Assembly (NCBI RefSeq): GCF_000017205.1
Contig: NC_009656.1
Span: forward strand, 1,678,001 to 1,742,000
Reading direction: 5' to 3'
DNA: 64,000 nt
Source of the DNA: Pseudomonas paraeruginosa PA7
Lineage (GTDB): Bacteria; Pseudomonadota; Gammaproteobacteria; Pseudomonadales; Pseudomonadaceae
The notes below the pieces were generated by a model. It was not told where the DNA came from, did not search any database, and saw nothing but the letters and a program-made list of their open reading frames with translations. This document shows, one piece after another, positions 18,570-29,628 of this stretch; the first letter of the stretch is position 1; every line of letters starts with the position of its first letter. The translations under genes and the position numbers were made by a program.

Positions 18570-19898
18570 TCAAACGGTGGCTTCGTCGCTGCGGCTCGGC
18601 GAAGCCAGCGCCTCGAACGAACGCGTCGCCGGTTCACGTCCGTCGAGCATGCCCTGCAGGCCCTGGCGCAGGTCCTGGCCGCTGGGCTGCTGGTAGGCGC
18701 CGAGGCCGAACTCCGGCATCACCGCCAGCAGGTAATCGAACACGTCGCCCTGGATGCGCTCGTAGTCGATCCAGCCGGTGGTGCGGGTGAAGCAGTATAT
18801 CTCCAGCGGGATGCCCTGGGCGGTCGGCTGCATCTGGCGGACCATGCAGGTCATGCCCTGGTGGATGTCCGGGTGGTTCTGCAGGTAGGCCAGGGCATAG
18901 GCGCGGAAGGTGCCGATGTTGGTCAGCCGGCGGCGGTTGGCGGCCAGCGGCGCGACCCCGCCGTTGGCGGCGTTCCATTCCTGCAACTCGGTCTGCTTGC
19001 GCGCCATGTACTCGGTGAGCAGGCGCACCTGGCCCAGGCGTTGCTCTTCCTTCTCGTCGAGGAAACGCACCTGGCTGGAGTCGACGTAGATCGCGCGCTT
19101 GATCCGCCGTCCGCCGGACTGTTGCATGCCGCGCCAGTTCTTGAACGACTCGGACATCAGGCGCCAGGTCGGCACCGAGACGATGGTCTTGTCGAAGTTC
19201 TGCACCTTCACGGTGTACAGGGTGATGTCCACCACGTCGCCGTCGGCGCCGACCTGCGGCATCTCGATCCAGTCGCCGACCCGCAGCATGTCGTTGCTGG
19301 TCAGCTGCACGCTGGCGACGAAGGACATCAGGGTGTCCTTGTAGACCAGCAGGAGGACCGCCGACATCGCGCCGAGGCCCGATAGCAGCAGGAGCGGCGA
19401 GCGGTCGATGATGATCGAGACGATGATGATCGCGCCGAACACGAACACGGCGATCTTCGCCAGTTGTACGTAGCCCTTGATCGAACGGGTGCGGGCGTGC
19501 TCGGTGCGCGCGTAGATGTCCAGCAGGGCGTTGAGCAGCGCGGTGAGGGCGAGGATCAGGAACAGCACGGTGAAGGCCAGCGCCAGGTTACCGAGGAAAT
19601 GCGCGGCCTTGTCCGGCATCTCGGGAATCCATGGCAGGCCGAACTGCACCAGCAGCGACGGGGTGGTCTGCGCCAGGCGTTGGAACACCTTGTTGCGGAT
19701 CAGGTCGCCGAACCAGTGCAGCGCCGGCTGGCGGGCCAGCAGGTTGACCGCGTAGAGAACGACGTAGCGGGCGATCCGGCCGAGGATCAGGGCGCCCACC
19801 AGCAGCAGGCCGAAGGCCAGGCTGGCGTGGAGGATAGGGTGCTGGTCGAGCGCCGACCAGTATCCGGAGAGCTGATCGAGAAGGGATGTGGAGTCCAT
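18570..19898 (-). CDS. MscS-family mechanosensitive channel (YbdG-like)
   Basis: A 442-residue membrane protein with about five N-terminal helices (residues 20-190), then the MscS pore and beta domain (LLLLSGLGAMSAVLLLVYKDTLMSFVASVQL, then DMLRVGDWIEMP ... VDITLYTVKVQNFDKTIVSVPTW). A long C-terminal domain follows, with the insertion typical of YbdG/MscM rather than short MscS. Such channels release solutes on hypo-osmotic shock. The start at MDSTSLLDQL (19898) has AGGA upstream; an earlier in-frame start at 19949 is less likely. It lies 25 bases upstream of the DHFR-like gene on the same strand. Confidence 0.88.
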   Translation of the reverse strand: MDSTSLLDQLSGYWSALDQHPILHASLAFGLLLVGALILGRIARYVVLYAVNLLARQPALHWFGDLIRNKVFQRLAQTTPSLLVQFGLPWIPEMPDKAAHFLGNLALAFTVLFLILALTALLNALLDIYARTEHARTRSIKGYVQLAKIAVFVFGAIIIVSIIIDRSPLLLLSGLGAMSAVLLLVYKDTLMSFVASVQLTSNDMLRVGDWIEMPQVGADGDVVDITLYTVKVQNFDKTIVSVPTWRLMSESFKNWRGMQQSGGRRIKRAIYVDSSQVRFLDEKEEQRLGQVRLLTEYMARKQTELQEWNAANGGVAPLAANRRRLTNIGTFRAYALAYLQNHPDIHQGMTCMVRQMQPTAQGIPLEIYCFTRTTGWIDYERIQGDVFDYLLAVMPEFGLGAYQQPSGQDLRQGLQGMLDGREPATRSFEALASPSRSDEATV

Positions 19899-20067
19899 GG
19901 ACAGGCGACTTCCTTTGTTGCGGGCGGGGGCGGGCGAGCCGCTTCCCACGGTTTAACGAACATCCCGACCCGTGGGCCGGGAGCGCACAAAGGGATCAAG
20001 AGTGCCTCATCGGGCCCCGCTTCGCACCTAGGATGTGTCTGAAAAGGTTTCCCGCCGACGTGTGGAG

Positions 20068-21435
20068 TCAGCCGGCGAGCTCCTCCAGGGTGCGCCCGCG
20101 GGTCTCGATGCCGAAGCCCCAGACCACCAGGGCGGCGAGGCCGAAACACAGCGCGCCGAGGGTGAACACCCCGCCCTGGCCGGTGAGCGGCAGGATCAGC
20201 CCGGTGACCAGCGGGCCGAGCAGCGAGCCGATCCGCCCGACCGCCGAGGCGAAGCCCGAGCCGGTGGCCCGCGCGGAGGTCGGATAGAGCTCCGGGGTAT
20301 AGGTGTAGAGCACCGCCCACATGCCGAACAGGAAGAACTGCATGGCCAGGCCGAAGCCGACCAGCAGCGCCAGGCTGCCGCCGAACACCGCGGTCTGGCC
20401 GTAGGCGTAGGCCATCGCGCCGCCGCCGAGGAGCATCAGCACGCAGCTCGGCTTGCGCCCCCAGCTTTCCACCAGCCAGGCCGCGCAGAGGAAGCCGGGT
20501 ATCCCGGCCAGCGAGATCAGCACGGTGTAATACACCGACTGGGTGACGGCGAAGCCGGATTGCTGGAGCAGCGCGCTGAGCCAGGAGGTCAGGCCGTAGA
20601 AGCCGAGCAGGGCGAAGAACCACAGGCCCCAGACGGTCAGCGTGCGGCGCCGGTAGGTCGGCGACCAGAGTTCGGCGAAGGCGCCGAAGAAGCCCGGCCG
20701 CGAAGGTTCCGGCTGCGCCAGGCGCTGCGGCGGCGGCAGCTCGGCGAGGCGCAGCGAACGCATCACCCGTGCCTCGATGCCGCGCAGCACGCGCTCGGCC
20801 TGTTCGCGCCGGCCGGCCTGCTCCAGCCAGCGTGGCGACTCGGGCACCAGGAAGCGGATGACCAGGACGAAGACCGCCGGCAGCGCCAGCACCAGAAAGA
20901 TCGCGCGCCAGCCGGTCAGCGGCAGGAGGATGTAGGACAGGCAGCCGGCGGCGACGAAGCCCAGCGGCCAGAAGCCGTCCATCAGGGCGATGTACTTGCC
21001 GCGGCGGCTGGCCGGGATCATTTCCGAGAGCAGCGACTGGGCGATGGGGAACTCCATGCCCATGCCGATCCCCAGCAGCACCCGGTAGAGGGTCAGGCTG
21101 CCGAGGTCGCCGGCGGTGGAGCAGAGGTAGCTGGCCAGGCCCCAGAGCACGATGCTCCACTGGAACACCGGCTTGCGCCCGAAGCGGTCGGCGAGCATGC
21201 CCGACAGCGCCGCGCCGATCACCATGCCGAAGAAGCTGGAGCTGGCCAGCAGGCCGGCCTGGGCCGAGTCGAGGCCGAACTCGGCTTTGATCGAGCCGAG
21301 CAGGAAGGTCATCATCGCCAGGTCCATCGAGTCGAAGAAGAACGCCAGGGCGATGATCACGAAGATCAGCCGGTGGTAGGGGCTCAGCGGCAGTCGTTCC
21401 AGACGTTCGGCGGCGGAGGGCGGCGCGGTGGGCAT
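20068..21435 (-). CDS. MFS transporter of the sugar/aromatic-acid (MHS/AAHS-like) type
   Basis: A 455-residue carrier with twelve predicted helices. The MFS signature between helices 2 and 3 is ADRFGRKPVFQWS, and the first helix carries FFFDSMDLAMMTFLLGSI with acidic residues typical of AAHS/MHS carriers. A second half-motif (ESPRWLEQAGR) ends helix 6. The substrate cannot be assigned. Start MPTAPPSAAERL at 21435 is preferred because GAGGA lies upstream; MPAVQ at 21462 is the alternative. The gene is divergent from the RNA helicase. Confidence 0.85.
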   Translation of the reverse strand: MPTAPPSAAERLERLPLSPYHRLIFVIIALAFFFDSMDLAMMTFLLGSIKAEFGLDSAQAGLLASSSFFGMVIGAALSGMLADRFGRKPVFQWSIVLWGLASYLCSTAGDLGSLTLYRVLLGIGMGMEFPIAQSLLSEMIPASRRGKYIALMDGFWPLGFVAAGCLSYILLPLTGWRAIFLVLALPAVFVLVIRFLVPESPRWLEQAGRREQAERVLRGIEARVMRSLRLAELPPPQRLAQPEPSRPGFFGAFAELWSPTYRRRTLTVWGLWFFALLGFYGLTSWLSALLQQSGFAVTQSVYYTVLISLAGIPGFLCAAWLVESWGRKPSCVLMLLGGGAMAYAYGQTAVFGGSLALLVGFGLAMQFFLFGMWAVLYTYTPELYPTSARATGSGFASAVGRIGSLLGPLVTGLILPLTGQGGVFTLGALCFGLAALVVWGFGIETRGRTLEELAG

Positions 21436-21620
21436 GACGGGAGTCCTCTGGACGGCGGGCATCGGGCCAGTCTGCGAGCGCCGCCCGCGCCGCGCTTGCC
21501 TGGCGGCGACCCGCCGCCGGGCCGATTGCGACCCGCGCGCTGGCCGTCGCGTCGTGCGAATAAAGCCTGCGCGGCGGCGCGGCAACCGTTAGGCTATGCA
21601 CCTGTCCATTTTCACCTGCA

Positions 21621-22961
<1,341 letters not shown>

Positions 22962-22982
22962 GCGCGCGCCACCGACGGCCTC

Positions 22983-23062
22983 GTAGGGCGGACAACCGCT
23001 TGCGGTTACCCGCCGTGCCGACGCTCGATGGCGGATAACGCCGCTGGCGTCATCCGCCCTAC
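22983..23062. repeat. Palindromic intergenic repeat, copy 2 (full length)
   Basis: The most complete copy: perfect outer inverted ends GTAGGGCGG / CCGCCCTAC enclose two inner hairpins (ACAACCGC-ttGCGGTT-type and GGCGGATAACGCC-gct-GGCGTCATCCGCC). It lies between the convergent helicase and MFS genes and may also act as a bidirectional transcript end. Confidence 0.88.
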
Positions 23063-23082
23063 GGGTTTGCCAGGCATCCTTC

Positions 23083-24801
23083 TCAACTCCCCGCCGTCGT
23101 GCCCGCCTCGTCGTTGGCTGGCGGCGGCGCGGCGCTCTTCACCAGCGGCGTGTCGTAGCTGCTGGCCTCGTAGCTCACGCAATGGCGGATCTGCGGCGGA
23201 CCGTCGCCGGCATGCAGGGCGGTGACGTTGTCGATGACGATCTTGTCGGCCAGGGTCATGCGGTCGAGCATGCGCAGGTGCTGGATCCAGTTGTCCACCA
23301 GGAACAGTTCCTGCCAGACCTCCGGGTTGCTCACGTCGCGGAACAGCGACCAGCGCTCCGCGCCGTTGCGCAGGCGCAGGCGGCGCAACGGCTGGGCGGC
23401 GCGGACGAAGTCGCGGGTGCGCTCGGCGGGAATCCGGTACTCGATGGAGACCAGCACCATGCCGCGCCGTGTGTTGAAGACGAAGCTCGGCTGCCCGGGC
23501 ATGCTCGCCGGCGCGCGGGAGATGCTGGCGGCGTCCATTTCCGGCAGGCGCGAGTTGTACAGCAGGATCACCGAGGCCAGCAGCAGGCAGCCGGCGGCCA
23601 GCAGCGCGCCGTGCACGGTCATGGTTTCGGCGAGATGGCCCCAGAGGAACGAGCCCAGCGCCAGGCCGCCGTACAGCGCGGTCTGGTACAGCGCCAGGGC
23701 GCGCGCCTTGATCCAGTCGGGAACGAGGATCTGCACCGCCGAGTTGTAGGTGGCGAGGGCGCCGATCCAGCAGCCGCCGCCGAGGATCAGCACCGGGAAC
23801 AGTACCCAGAGGTTGTCCACCAGGCCGAGGGTCAGCAGGATCAGGGCCAGGGTGAAGCCGGCCAGGCTGATCAGCCGGCTGCTGCCGATCCGCTGGCGCA
23901 GGCGCGAGACCTGGGTGCTGCCGAGGATCGCGCCGAGGCCGAGGGCGCCGAGCATGTAACCGTAGATCGCCGCGTCGCCGTCCGGGTTGCGGTGCGCCAG
24001 CAGCGGCAGCAGGGCCCAGACCGCACTGGCGGAGAGGCCGAAGGCGAAGGAGCGCATCATCACCAGGCGGGTGACGGTGGAGTACTGGGTGAAGCGCAGC
24101 GCCGCGATGACCCCTTCGAGGATGCCTTCCGGCGGCAGGCTGCGCTTGGGCACGTCGCGCCGCCATTGCCAGATCGCCCAGATCAGCGCCATGTAGCAGA
24201 AGCTGTTGAACAGGAACACCCAGGCCGGCCCCACCGCGCTCAGCAGCAGGCCGCCGAGGGCCGGGCCGGCGGCACGGGCGACGTTGTAGTTGACGCTGTT
24301 GAGCAGCACCGCGTCGCTGACCATGCGCGCCGGCACCTGCTCGTTGACCGCCGCCTGCCAGGCCGGGATGGTCACCGAGCCGCCGAGGGAGATCCAGAGG
24401 ATGGAGATGATCAGCAGCACCGGGTCGAGGTAGCCGAGGAAGGCCAGGAGGGTGGCGAACATCGCCCCGGTCATCTCGAAGCTGAGGCCCCAGAGCATGA
24501 TCTTGCGCCGGTCGTGGTTGTCGGCGATGACCCCGGAGAGGATCGACAGCAGCACCAGCGGCAGCGCTGCAGCGACCTGGATCATCGCCACCATCAGCGG
24601 GCTGGCGTGGGCGTCGGTGACCACCCAGGCGGCGGCCACCGATTGCGCCCAGGTGCCGAGGTTGGCGAACAGGTTGCAGATCCAGATGATGCGGAAGGCC
24701 TGGATCGAGAACGGCGCCCAGGTGCCGGTGCGTTCGGGCTTGGCCGCTTGGCCTTCGGGTTTGAGGGGCAGGTCGTGCTTGGGCGAAACGGACTGGAGCA
24801 T
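23083..24801 (-). CDS. MFS exporter (MFS_3 type) fused to a C-terminal ABM-like domain
   Basis: A 572-residue protein. Residues 30-425 form a twelve-helix MFS_3 carrier (ANLGTWAQSVAAAWVVTD, then the loop IADNHDRRKIMLWGL), the group that includes EntS-type exporters. After the last helix a soluble domain of about 120 residues starts at SFVFNTRRGMVLVSIEYRIP and continues through AERWSLFRDVSNPEVWQELFLVDNW, resembling antibiotic-biosynthesis-monooxygenase (ABM) dimeric barrels. The domain should be cytosolic. The substrate is unknown. The gene converges on the helicase across repeat copy 2 and is divergent from the phospholipase-like gene. Confidence 0.85.
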   Translation of the reverse strand: MLQSVSPKHDLPLKPEGQAAKPERTGTWAPFSIQAFRIIWICNLFANLGTWAQSVAAAWVVTDAHASPLMVAMIQVAAALPLVLLSILSGVIADNHDRRKIMLWGLSFEMTGAMFATLLAFLGYLDPVLLIISILWISLGGSVTIPAWQAAVNEQVPARMVSDAVLLNSVNYNVARAAGPALGGLLLSAVGPAWVFLFNSFCYMALIWAIWQWRRDVPKRSLPPEGILEGVIAALRFTQYSTVTRLVMMRSFAFGLSASAVWALLPLLAHRNPDGDAAIYGYMLGALGLGAILGSTQVSRLRQRIGSSRLISLAGFTLALILLTLGLVDNLWVLFPVLILGGGCWIGALATYNSAVQILVPDWIKARALALYQTALYGGLALGSFLWGHLAETMTVHGALLAAGCLLLASVILLYNSRLPEMDAASISRAPASMPGQPSFVFNTRRGMVLVSIEYRIPAERTRDFVRAAQPLRRLRLRNGAERWSLFRDVSNPEVWQELFLVDNWIQHLRMLDRMTLADKIVIDNVTALHAGDGPPQIRHCVSYEASSYDTPLVKSAAPPPANDEAGTTAGS

Positions 24802-25018
24802 CAGATGGGTGCCTTGTATCAGCGTGCCTGATGTCGGGAAAGTCTAGCCGCCTGGGGCCTGGGCGCCATTGATGGCGGTCATGGGGCCGGCCCGGCGTGG
24901 ATAGACATTGGTCCGATGGCGCTATCGGAGAGTTCCGATGGCGGGGCTGGACAGTGCCCTGCCGCGCCCGGGGTTGGTAGGCTTGCCGGCACCGGACGAA
25001 GACAAGAGCGAAAAGCCG

Positions 25019-26344
25019 ATGAAGTTGCTGCTGCGTTGCCTGCTGCTGGGGTTGTACACGGTCTCGCCAAGCCTCTGGGCCTGGTCCAACCATACGGTGG
25101 GCAGCTACCTGGCGCTGCGCGAGGTAGCGGCGATCCGCGAGGCGCCGGAGGTCGTGGTGGAGCCGCTGGAGGCCTTCCTCGCCGCCGAGCGCGGCGGCCT
25201 GGCCGCGCTGCTGGACGAGCAGGAAGCCTACGCCCGCGCGCATATCGGCAACTACCCGGCACGCCCGGACGCCCTGCGCTTCACCGCCGAGGGCGAGGCC
25301 GGCGACCTGCGCCAGGCGTTCCTCGCGGCGCTGCGGGTCAACCCGGAGATCCGCCTGGCGCTGGCGATCCAGCCGCTACCCGGGCAGGACCCGCCGCAGC
25401 GCCCGCACCTCAAGGCCCGGGAGGTGCTGGTGTTCCAGAACCTCTCGCCCTGGACCGCCTGGCGTTTCATCCGCCTGCAACCGGGCGAGCGGGTCGCGCC
25501 CCTGGCGGTGCTGGCCACCGCCGCCGACGAACCGGACTACGGCCACGACATCAACCTGTTCAGCGACAATCCCGGCGAGGCCGGCCAGCGCTACGGCTTC
25601 GGCCCGCAGCCGTTCGGCGACCCACGCTTCGAGTTCAGCTCCCAGGCGCCGTTCCACATGGGCTTCTACCACGAGTCGGCGGTGATCTACAGCGGTGCGC
25701 CGTTCCTCGCCCGTGCCTGGCCGGAATGGCGCGCCTACCAGTACTTCGGACTGTCGCGCTTCGCCTTCGCCAGTGGCCATCCCTACTGGGGCTACCGCTT
25801 CCTCGGCTGGGGCATGCACTACATCCAGGACCTCACCCAGCCCTACCACTCCACGCCGCTGCCCGGTGCCAGCCTGGCGGCGATGCTGCAGATGGAGGGC
25901 AAGGCGCTGCTCGGCTACCCGGAGGAAAAGCAGGCGGCCATCGAGCGCGTGGCGAACCGCCATACCGCGGTGGAGAAATACCAGTTCGACTGGCTGCGCC
26001 AACTGCTGCGCGACGGCCGTCCGCAGCCGATGCTCGACGCCTACGCCGACACCCGCCGCGACAGTGCCTATCCGGGTTATTCGCCGACCTACTTGCGCGA
26101 GGTGGTGGCCGCCGAGTCGAACGCCCACGCCGCGGCCTTCGACGCCGCCATCGGCGAATGGCTGGCCGCACGCCCGGCCGCCGCCGCGCAGGACTTCAGC
26201 GAGAGCAACCAGCCGCGCCCCGAGGCCCACGACAATGCGGCGCTGAACGCGCAACTGATCGAACTGATCGGGCATTTCGGCGCGCATAGCCGGAATATCG
26301 CCAGGGCGGCGTTGGAGACGGAGGAGGGAGGGGGGAAGGAGTGA
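25019..26344 (+). CDS. Secreted zinc-dependent phospholipase C / S1-P1 nuclease-fold protein
   Basis: A 441-residue protein that I assign by fold, not by known name. Its signal peptide (MKLLLRCLLLGLYTVSPSLWA) would be cut to give a mature protein starting with Trp22 (WSNHTVGSYLAL). In zinc phospholipase C and P1 nuclease the N-terminal Trp binds zinc. A zinc-ligand-type block, WGMHYIQDLTQPYHSTPLPG, is present near residue 265. The start at 25019 is chosen for the signal peptide. The catalytic substrate is unproven. The gene is divergent from the MFS-ABM gene and followed by repeat copy 3. Confidence 0.78.
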   Translation: MKLLLRCLLLGLYTVSPSLWAWSNHTVGSYLALREVAAIREAPEVVVEPLEAFLAAERGGLAALLDEQEAYARAHIGNYPARPDALRFTAEGEAGDLRQAFLAALRVNPEIRLALAIQPLPGQDPPQRPHLKAREVLVFQNLSPWTAWRFIRLQPGERVAPLAVLATAADEPDYGHDINLFSDNPGEAGQRYGFGPQPFGDPRFEFSSQAPFHMGFYHESAVIYSGAPFLARAWPEWRAYQYFGLSRFAFASGHPYWGYRFLGWGMHYIQDLTQPYHSTPLPGASLAAMLQMEGKALLGYPEEKQAAIERVANRHTAVEKYQFDWLRQLLRDGRPQPMLDAYADTRRDSAYPGYSPTYLREVVAAESNAHAAAFDAAIGEWLAARPAAAAQDFSESNQPRPEAHDNAALNAQLIELIGHFGAHSRNIARAALETEEGGGKE

Positions 26345-26350
26345 GGGGGA

Positions 26351-26390
26351 GGGCGGATAAGCGGCGGATAACCGCGAGCGGTTATGCGGG
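26351..26390. repeat. Palindromic intergenic repeat, copy 3
   Basis: GGGCGGATAA is followed by GCGGCGGATAACCGC-gaGCGGTTATGCGGG, a single hairpin with a partial extra half-site. It begins seven bases after the stop codon of the phospholipase-like gene. Confidence 0.8.
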
Positions 26391-26460
26391 GGAGCTGTCC
26401 GGCATTTCCGGGGTGTGCTGGGCGGCGAACCCGTCCCGCCAGGCGGGTCGATACCGCGAC

Positions 26461-26691
26461 TCAGTCGCGCAACAGCTCCGCAGGCACCTCGCTGCGCAAC
26501 ATCAACTGGCACTGCTGGCTCTCCGGGTCGAACAGGATCACCGCCTCGCCCCGCCGCAAGGCATGGCGGGCGCGTTCCACGCGCACGTCCAGCGGGGTCT
26601 CGTCGCCGTTGTCGGTGCCTTCGCGGGTGACGAAGTCCTCCAGCAGGTTGTTCAGGGTGTCGGCTTCGAGCAGGTCGTGGGGGATCAGCAT
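26461..26691 (-). CDS. YheU family protein (UPF0270)
   Basis: A 76-residue protein beginning MLIPHDLLEADTLNNLLEDF and containing VTREGTDNGD and GEAVILFDPE, the conserved core of the UPF0270/YheU family. The function is unknown. A predicted all-alpha/beta small cytosolic protein, it lies 50 bases after the hybrid kinase gene on the same strand and could be cotranscribed with it. Full family length, with nothing broken. Confidence 0.9.
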   Translation of the reverse strand: MLIPHDLLEADTLNNLLEDFVTREGTDNGDETPLDVRVERARHALRRGEAVILFDPESQQCQLMLRSEVPAELLRD

Positions 26692-26741
26692 GGCGGTACT
26701 CCGGTATGGCGGCGAATGCTAGCGCGGCGCGTCCTCGGCTG

Positions 26742-29498
26742 TCATGCCTGGCGCGAGGGCTGGCCGAGCAGGCGTTCGAGGGTGGCGTAGAGTTCCGTCC
26801 GGTCCACCGGCTTGCCGAGGTAGGCGTCCATGCCGGCCTCGATCCCGGCCTGGCGGTGCTCGTCGAGTATGTGCGCGGTCAGGGCGACGATCGGTACCCG
26901 TGGCCAGTCCCGGGCGCGCTCTTCCCGACGGATCAGGCGGGTCGCCTCGAAACCGTCCATTTCCGGCATCTCGCCATCCATCAGGATCAGCTGGATACCG
27001 TTCGGGTCGCGCAGGTACTCGTCCAGCGCCAGCCGGCCGTTGCCGGCCAGGCGCACCGCATAGCCGCGCTTGGCGAGGAAGCCGCGTACCACCAGCTGGT
27101 TCACCGGGTTGTCCTCGGCCACCAGGATGCATGGGGTGTCCCGCTCTGGTTCCCGGGGCGCCTCGCTGTTGCCTCGTAGCTGCCGGCGGCGTTCCCGGTA
27201 CAGCTCCAGCAGCGCTGCGCGCAGGGCATTCACCGTCACTGGCTGGGCCAGCGCCAGCAGGCGCAGGCCCTCGTGCGGCGGCAGGTCGTGGCAGTGCTGC
27301 GGCGGACACAGCAGGAGGATGCGCTGGCCTTGTTCCAGCTGTGCGTAGAGGGAGTCCAGCCAGATCGACGGCGGACCCGGCCAGGGCGCCGCCAGCACCA
27401 GCAGGGGGGGCGCACTGAAGTCCTCGAGATAGGCGTTCAGCCGCCGTGGCTGGAGACAGCGCTCGACTCGCAGCCCCCAGCGCTCCAGCGTTGCCTGCAG
27501 ACAGTCCAGGGTCAGGTTGTCCTCGCTGGCCAGCAGGACCGGGCGACCTTGCAGCAGGTGCACCAGTTCATCCGCATCGCCGCTGTCGAGGGCGGGGCTG
27601 AGCGGCAGGTCGACGCTGAACCGGGTGCCTTTGCCGGGTTCGCTGCTCACCTCGATGCGCCCGCCCATCATCTGCACCAGTTCGCGGCTGATCGCCAGCC
27701 CCAGGCCGCTGCCGCCGTAGCGGCGGGTGGTGCTGGAGTCGGCCTGGGAAAAGGACTCGAACAGGGTCGCCTGCGCCTGGGCGGAAATCCCGATGCCGCT
27801 GTCGCTGACGCTGTAGAGCAGGCGCTCGCGCCCGGCCTCGTCGAAGCGCCGCTGCACGCGCAGGGCGACATGGCCTTCGGCGGTGAACTTGAGGGCGTTG
27901 CCGAGCAGGTTCGTCAGTACCTGGCGCAGCCGCGTCGGGTCGCCGTTGAGGCGGCGCGGCACGCCCCTGTCCAGGCCCAGGTGCAGGCGCAGGCGTTTCT
28001 CCCGGGCCTGGGCGCCGAACAGGGCGAGGGTGTCGGAGAGCAGTTCCTCCAGGTCGAAGTCGATGCGTTCCAACTGCAGCTTGCCGGACTCGATGCGGGC
28101 GTAGTCGAGGATATCGTTGATCACCGACATCAGTGCGTTGCCGGAGCTGGCGATGGTCTCCACGCAGGCCGCCTGGCCGCGGTCCAGCGGGGTGTCGCGG
28201 AGCAGTTGCAGCATGCCCAGCACGCCGTTCAGCGGGGTGCGGATCTCATGGCTCATCTTCGCCAGGAAGCGGCTCTTCGCCTCGTTCTCCACTCGTGCCT
28301 GCTCGGCCGCCTGGCGCGAGCGGAAGCCTTCCTCCTTGAGCGCGTTGATGCGGTCGGCGAGGCCGATGGATAGGGTCACCAGCTCCACGGTCATGCCGAC
28401 CTTGACCACGCCGCTGCCGAACAGGCCGAACAGCTCGAAGCCCAGCGAGGCGGCGGTGGTGACCAGGAACGACAGCAGCAGCGCGCCCCAGGCCAGGATG
28501 TAGTAGAGGCCGTAGCGCAGGCCCTGGCGCCAGACGTGGCCGCCGGCCAGCAGCAGGCTGAGGGATACCAGCATCACCGTCAGGCTGGCGAGGACGTTCC
28601 AGGCGCGCAGCCCCACCAGCGGCTCGCTGGCCAGCAGTACCACGCAGGCCAGCAGCAGGCCGCGGAGGACGCGGTCGAGGTGCGGGAAGTCGCGGCGGGT
28701 GTAGAGGTAGCCGCGGCTGAACTGGATCGACACCAGGCAACTGAGGTACATCAGCAGGTAGATGCCGGCCGACTCCAGCGCCACGTATCCGGGCAGCAGC
28801 CTGAACAGCAGGCCGTCGAAGCTGGCGGAGAACAGGCCGAGGCTGAGGTTGTAGAGCAGGTACCAGGCATAGGTCGCCTCGCGCAGCGAGACGAACAGGA
28901 ACAGGTTGTAGCAGAACAGCCCGAACAGCACGCCGTAGAAGGCCCCGTTGAAGCCCATCAGGATCTCCTGGCTGGCCGCGCTGGCGGAGTAGGTGGCGAA
29001 GTACAGCGGAACGTAGACGGTGCTGGTGGTCTGCACGCGCAGCAGCAGGGTGCTCTCGCCGGGCGGCAGTCGCAGCGGGAACCAGAAGTTGCGCACCTGC
29101 ACCGGGCGCTGGGAAAAGGCGAACAGGTCGCCGCTCTCCTGCTGCTCGATGCGCCCGTCGGCGGTCAGCAGGTAGACCTTGAGGTCGTCCAGCAGCGGGT
29201 AGTTGACTTCCAGGAAGCCAGCCAGGTCGGCGCCGTTGCGGTTGTCCAGGCGCACCCTGAACCACCAGGCCGCGGCGTTCTTGCCGAAGTTCGCGTGGTC
29301 GCCATGCAGGGATGCGAAGGCCTGGGCCGGCAAGGCGAGGATGTCATCCAGGCGCGCCTTGCCGCCGGTGTCGCGGTAGTACTCGGCGTACTCGCCCAGG
29401 GACAGGCGCAGGTCCTCTCCGTCCAGCGGCGCCGGCGGCTGCGCCCGGACCGGCAGCGCGCAGCAGAGCAACAGCAGGACCAGGCAGAGTCGGGACAT
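26742..29498 (-). CDS. 7TMR-type hybrid histidine kinase with degenerate and active receiver domains
   Basis: A 918-residue inner-membrane sensor. It has a signal peptide (residues 1-19), a periplasmic 7TMR-DISMED2 sensory domain (about 25-175) and seven helices (about 185-380). A HisKA domain follows with phospho-acceptor His417 in [11 protein letters not shown], then a HATPase domain with SDSGIGIS and [11 protein letters not shown] receiver-like segment (about 645-765) lacks the acceptor aspartate. The terminal receiver has [10 protein letters not shown] and acceptor Asp841 in [13 protein letters not shown]. Start MSRLCLV at 29498 has GGAG upstream. No cognate regulator is adjacent, so output probably goes to an unlinked phosphotransfer partner. 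Confidence 0.9.
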   Translation of the reverse strand: MSRLCLVLLLLCCALPVRAQPPAPLDGEDLRLSLGEYAEYYRDTGGKARLDDILALPAQAFASLHGDHANFGKNAAAWWFRVRLDNRNGADLAGFLEVNYPLLDDLKVYLLTADGRIEQQESGDLFAFSQRPVQVRNFWFPLRLPPGESTLLLRVQTTSTVYVPLYFATYSASAASQEILMGFNGAFYGVLFGLFCYNLFLFVSLREATYAWYLLYNLSLGLFSASFDGLLFRLLPGYVALESAGIYLLMYLSCLVSIQFSRGYLYTRRDFPHLDRVLRGLLLACVVLLASEPLVGLRAWNVLASLTVMLVSLSLLLAGGHVWRQGLRYGLYYILAWGALLLSFLVTTAASLGFELFGLFGSGVVKVGMTVELVTLSIGLADRINALKEEGFRSRQAAEQARVENEAKSRFLAKMSHEIRTPLNGVLGMLQLLRDTPLDRGQAACVETIASSGNALMSVINDILDYARIESGKLQLERIDFDLEELLSDTLALFGAQAREKRLRLHLGLDRGVPRRLNGDPTRLRQVLTNLLGNALKFTAEGHVALRVQRRFDEAGRERLLYSVSDSGIGISAQAQATLFESFSQADSSTTRRYGGSGLGLAISRELVQMMGGRIEVSSEPGKGTRFSVDLPLSPALDSGDADELVHLLQGRPVLLASEDNLTLDCLQATLERWGLRVERCLQPRRLNAYLEDFSAPPLLVLAAPWPGPPSIWLDSLYAQLEQGQRILLLCPPQHCHDLPPHEGLRLLALAQPVTVNALRAALLELYRERRRQLRGNSEAPREPERDTPCILVAEDNPVNQLVVRGFLAKRGYAVRLAGNGRLALDEYLRDPNGIQLILMDGEMPEMDGFEATRLIRREERARDWPRVPIVALTAHILDEHRQAGIEAGMDAYLGKPVDRTELYATLERLLGQPSRQA

Positions 29499-29628
29499 GC
29501 AACTACTCCATGGACACGAGTCGGCACGCATGATGCTACGGAGGAAATGAGACAGGCGAGGGAACCTGCCATCAGCCTAGCAGTTGGCTGGAGAGGAGAG
29601 TGGCCTCCCCGGGGAGGCCGGCATGGAT

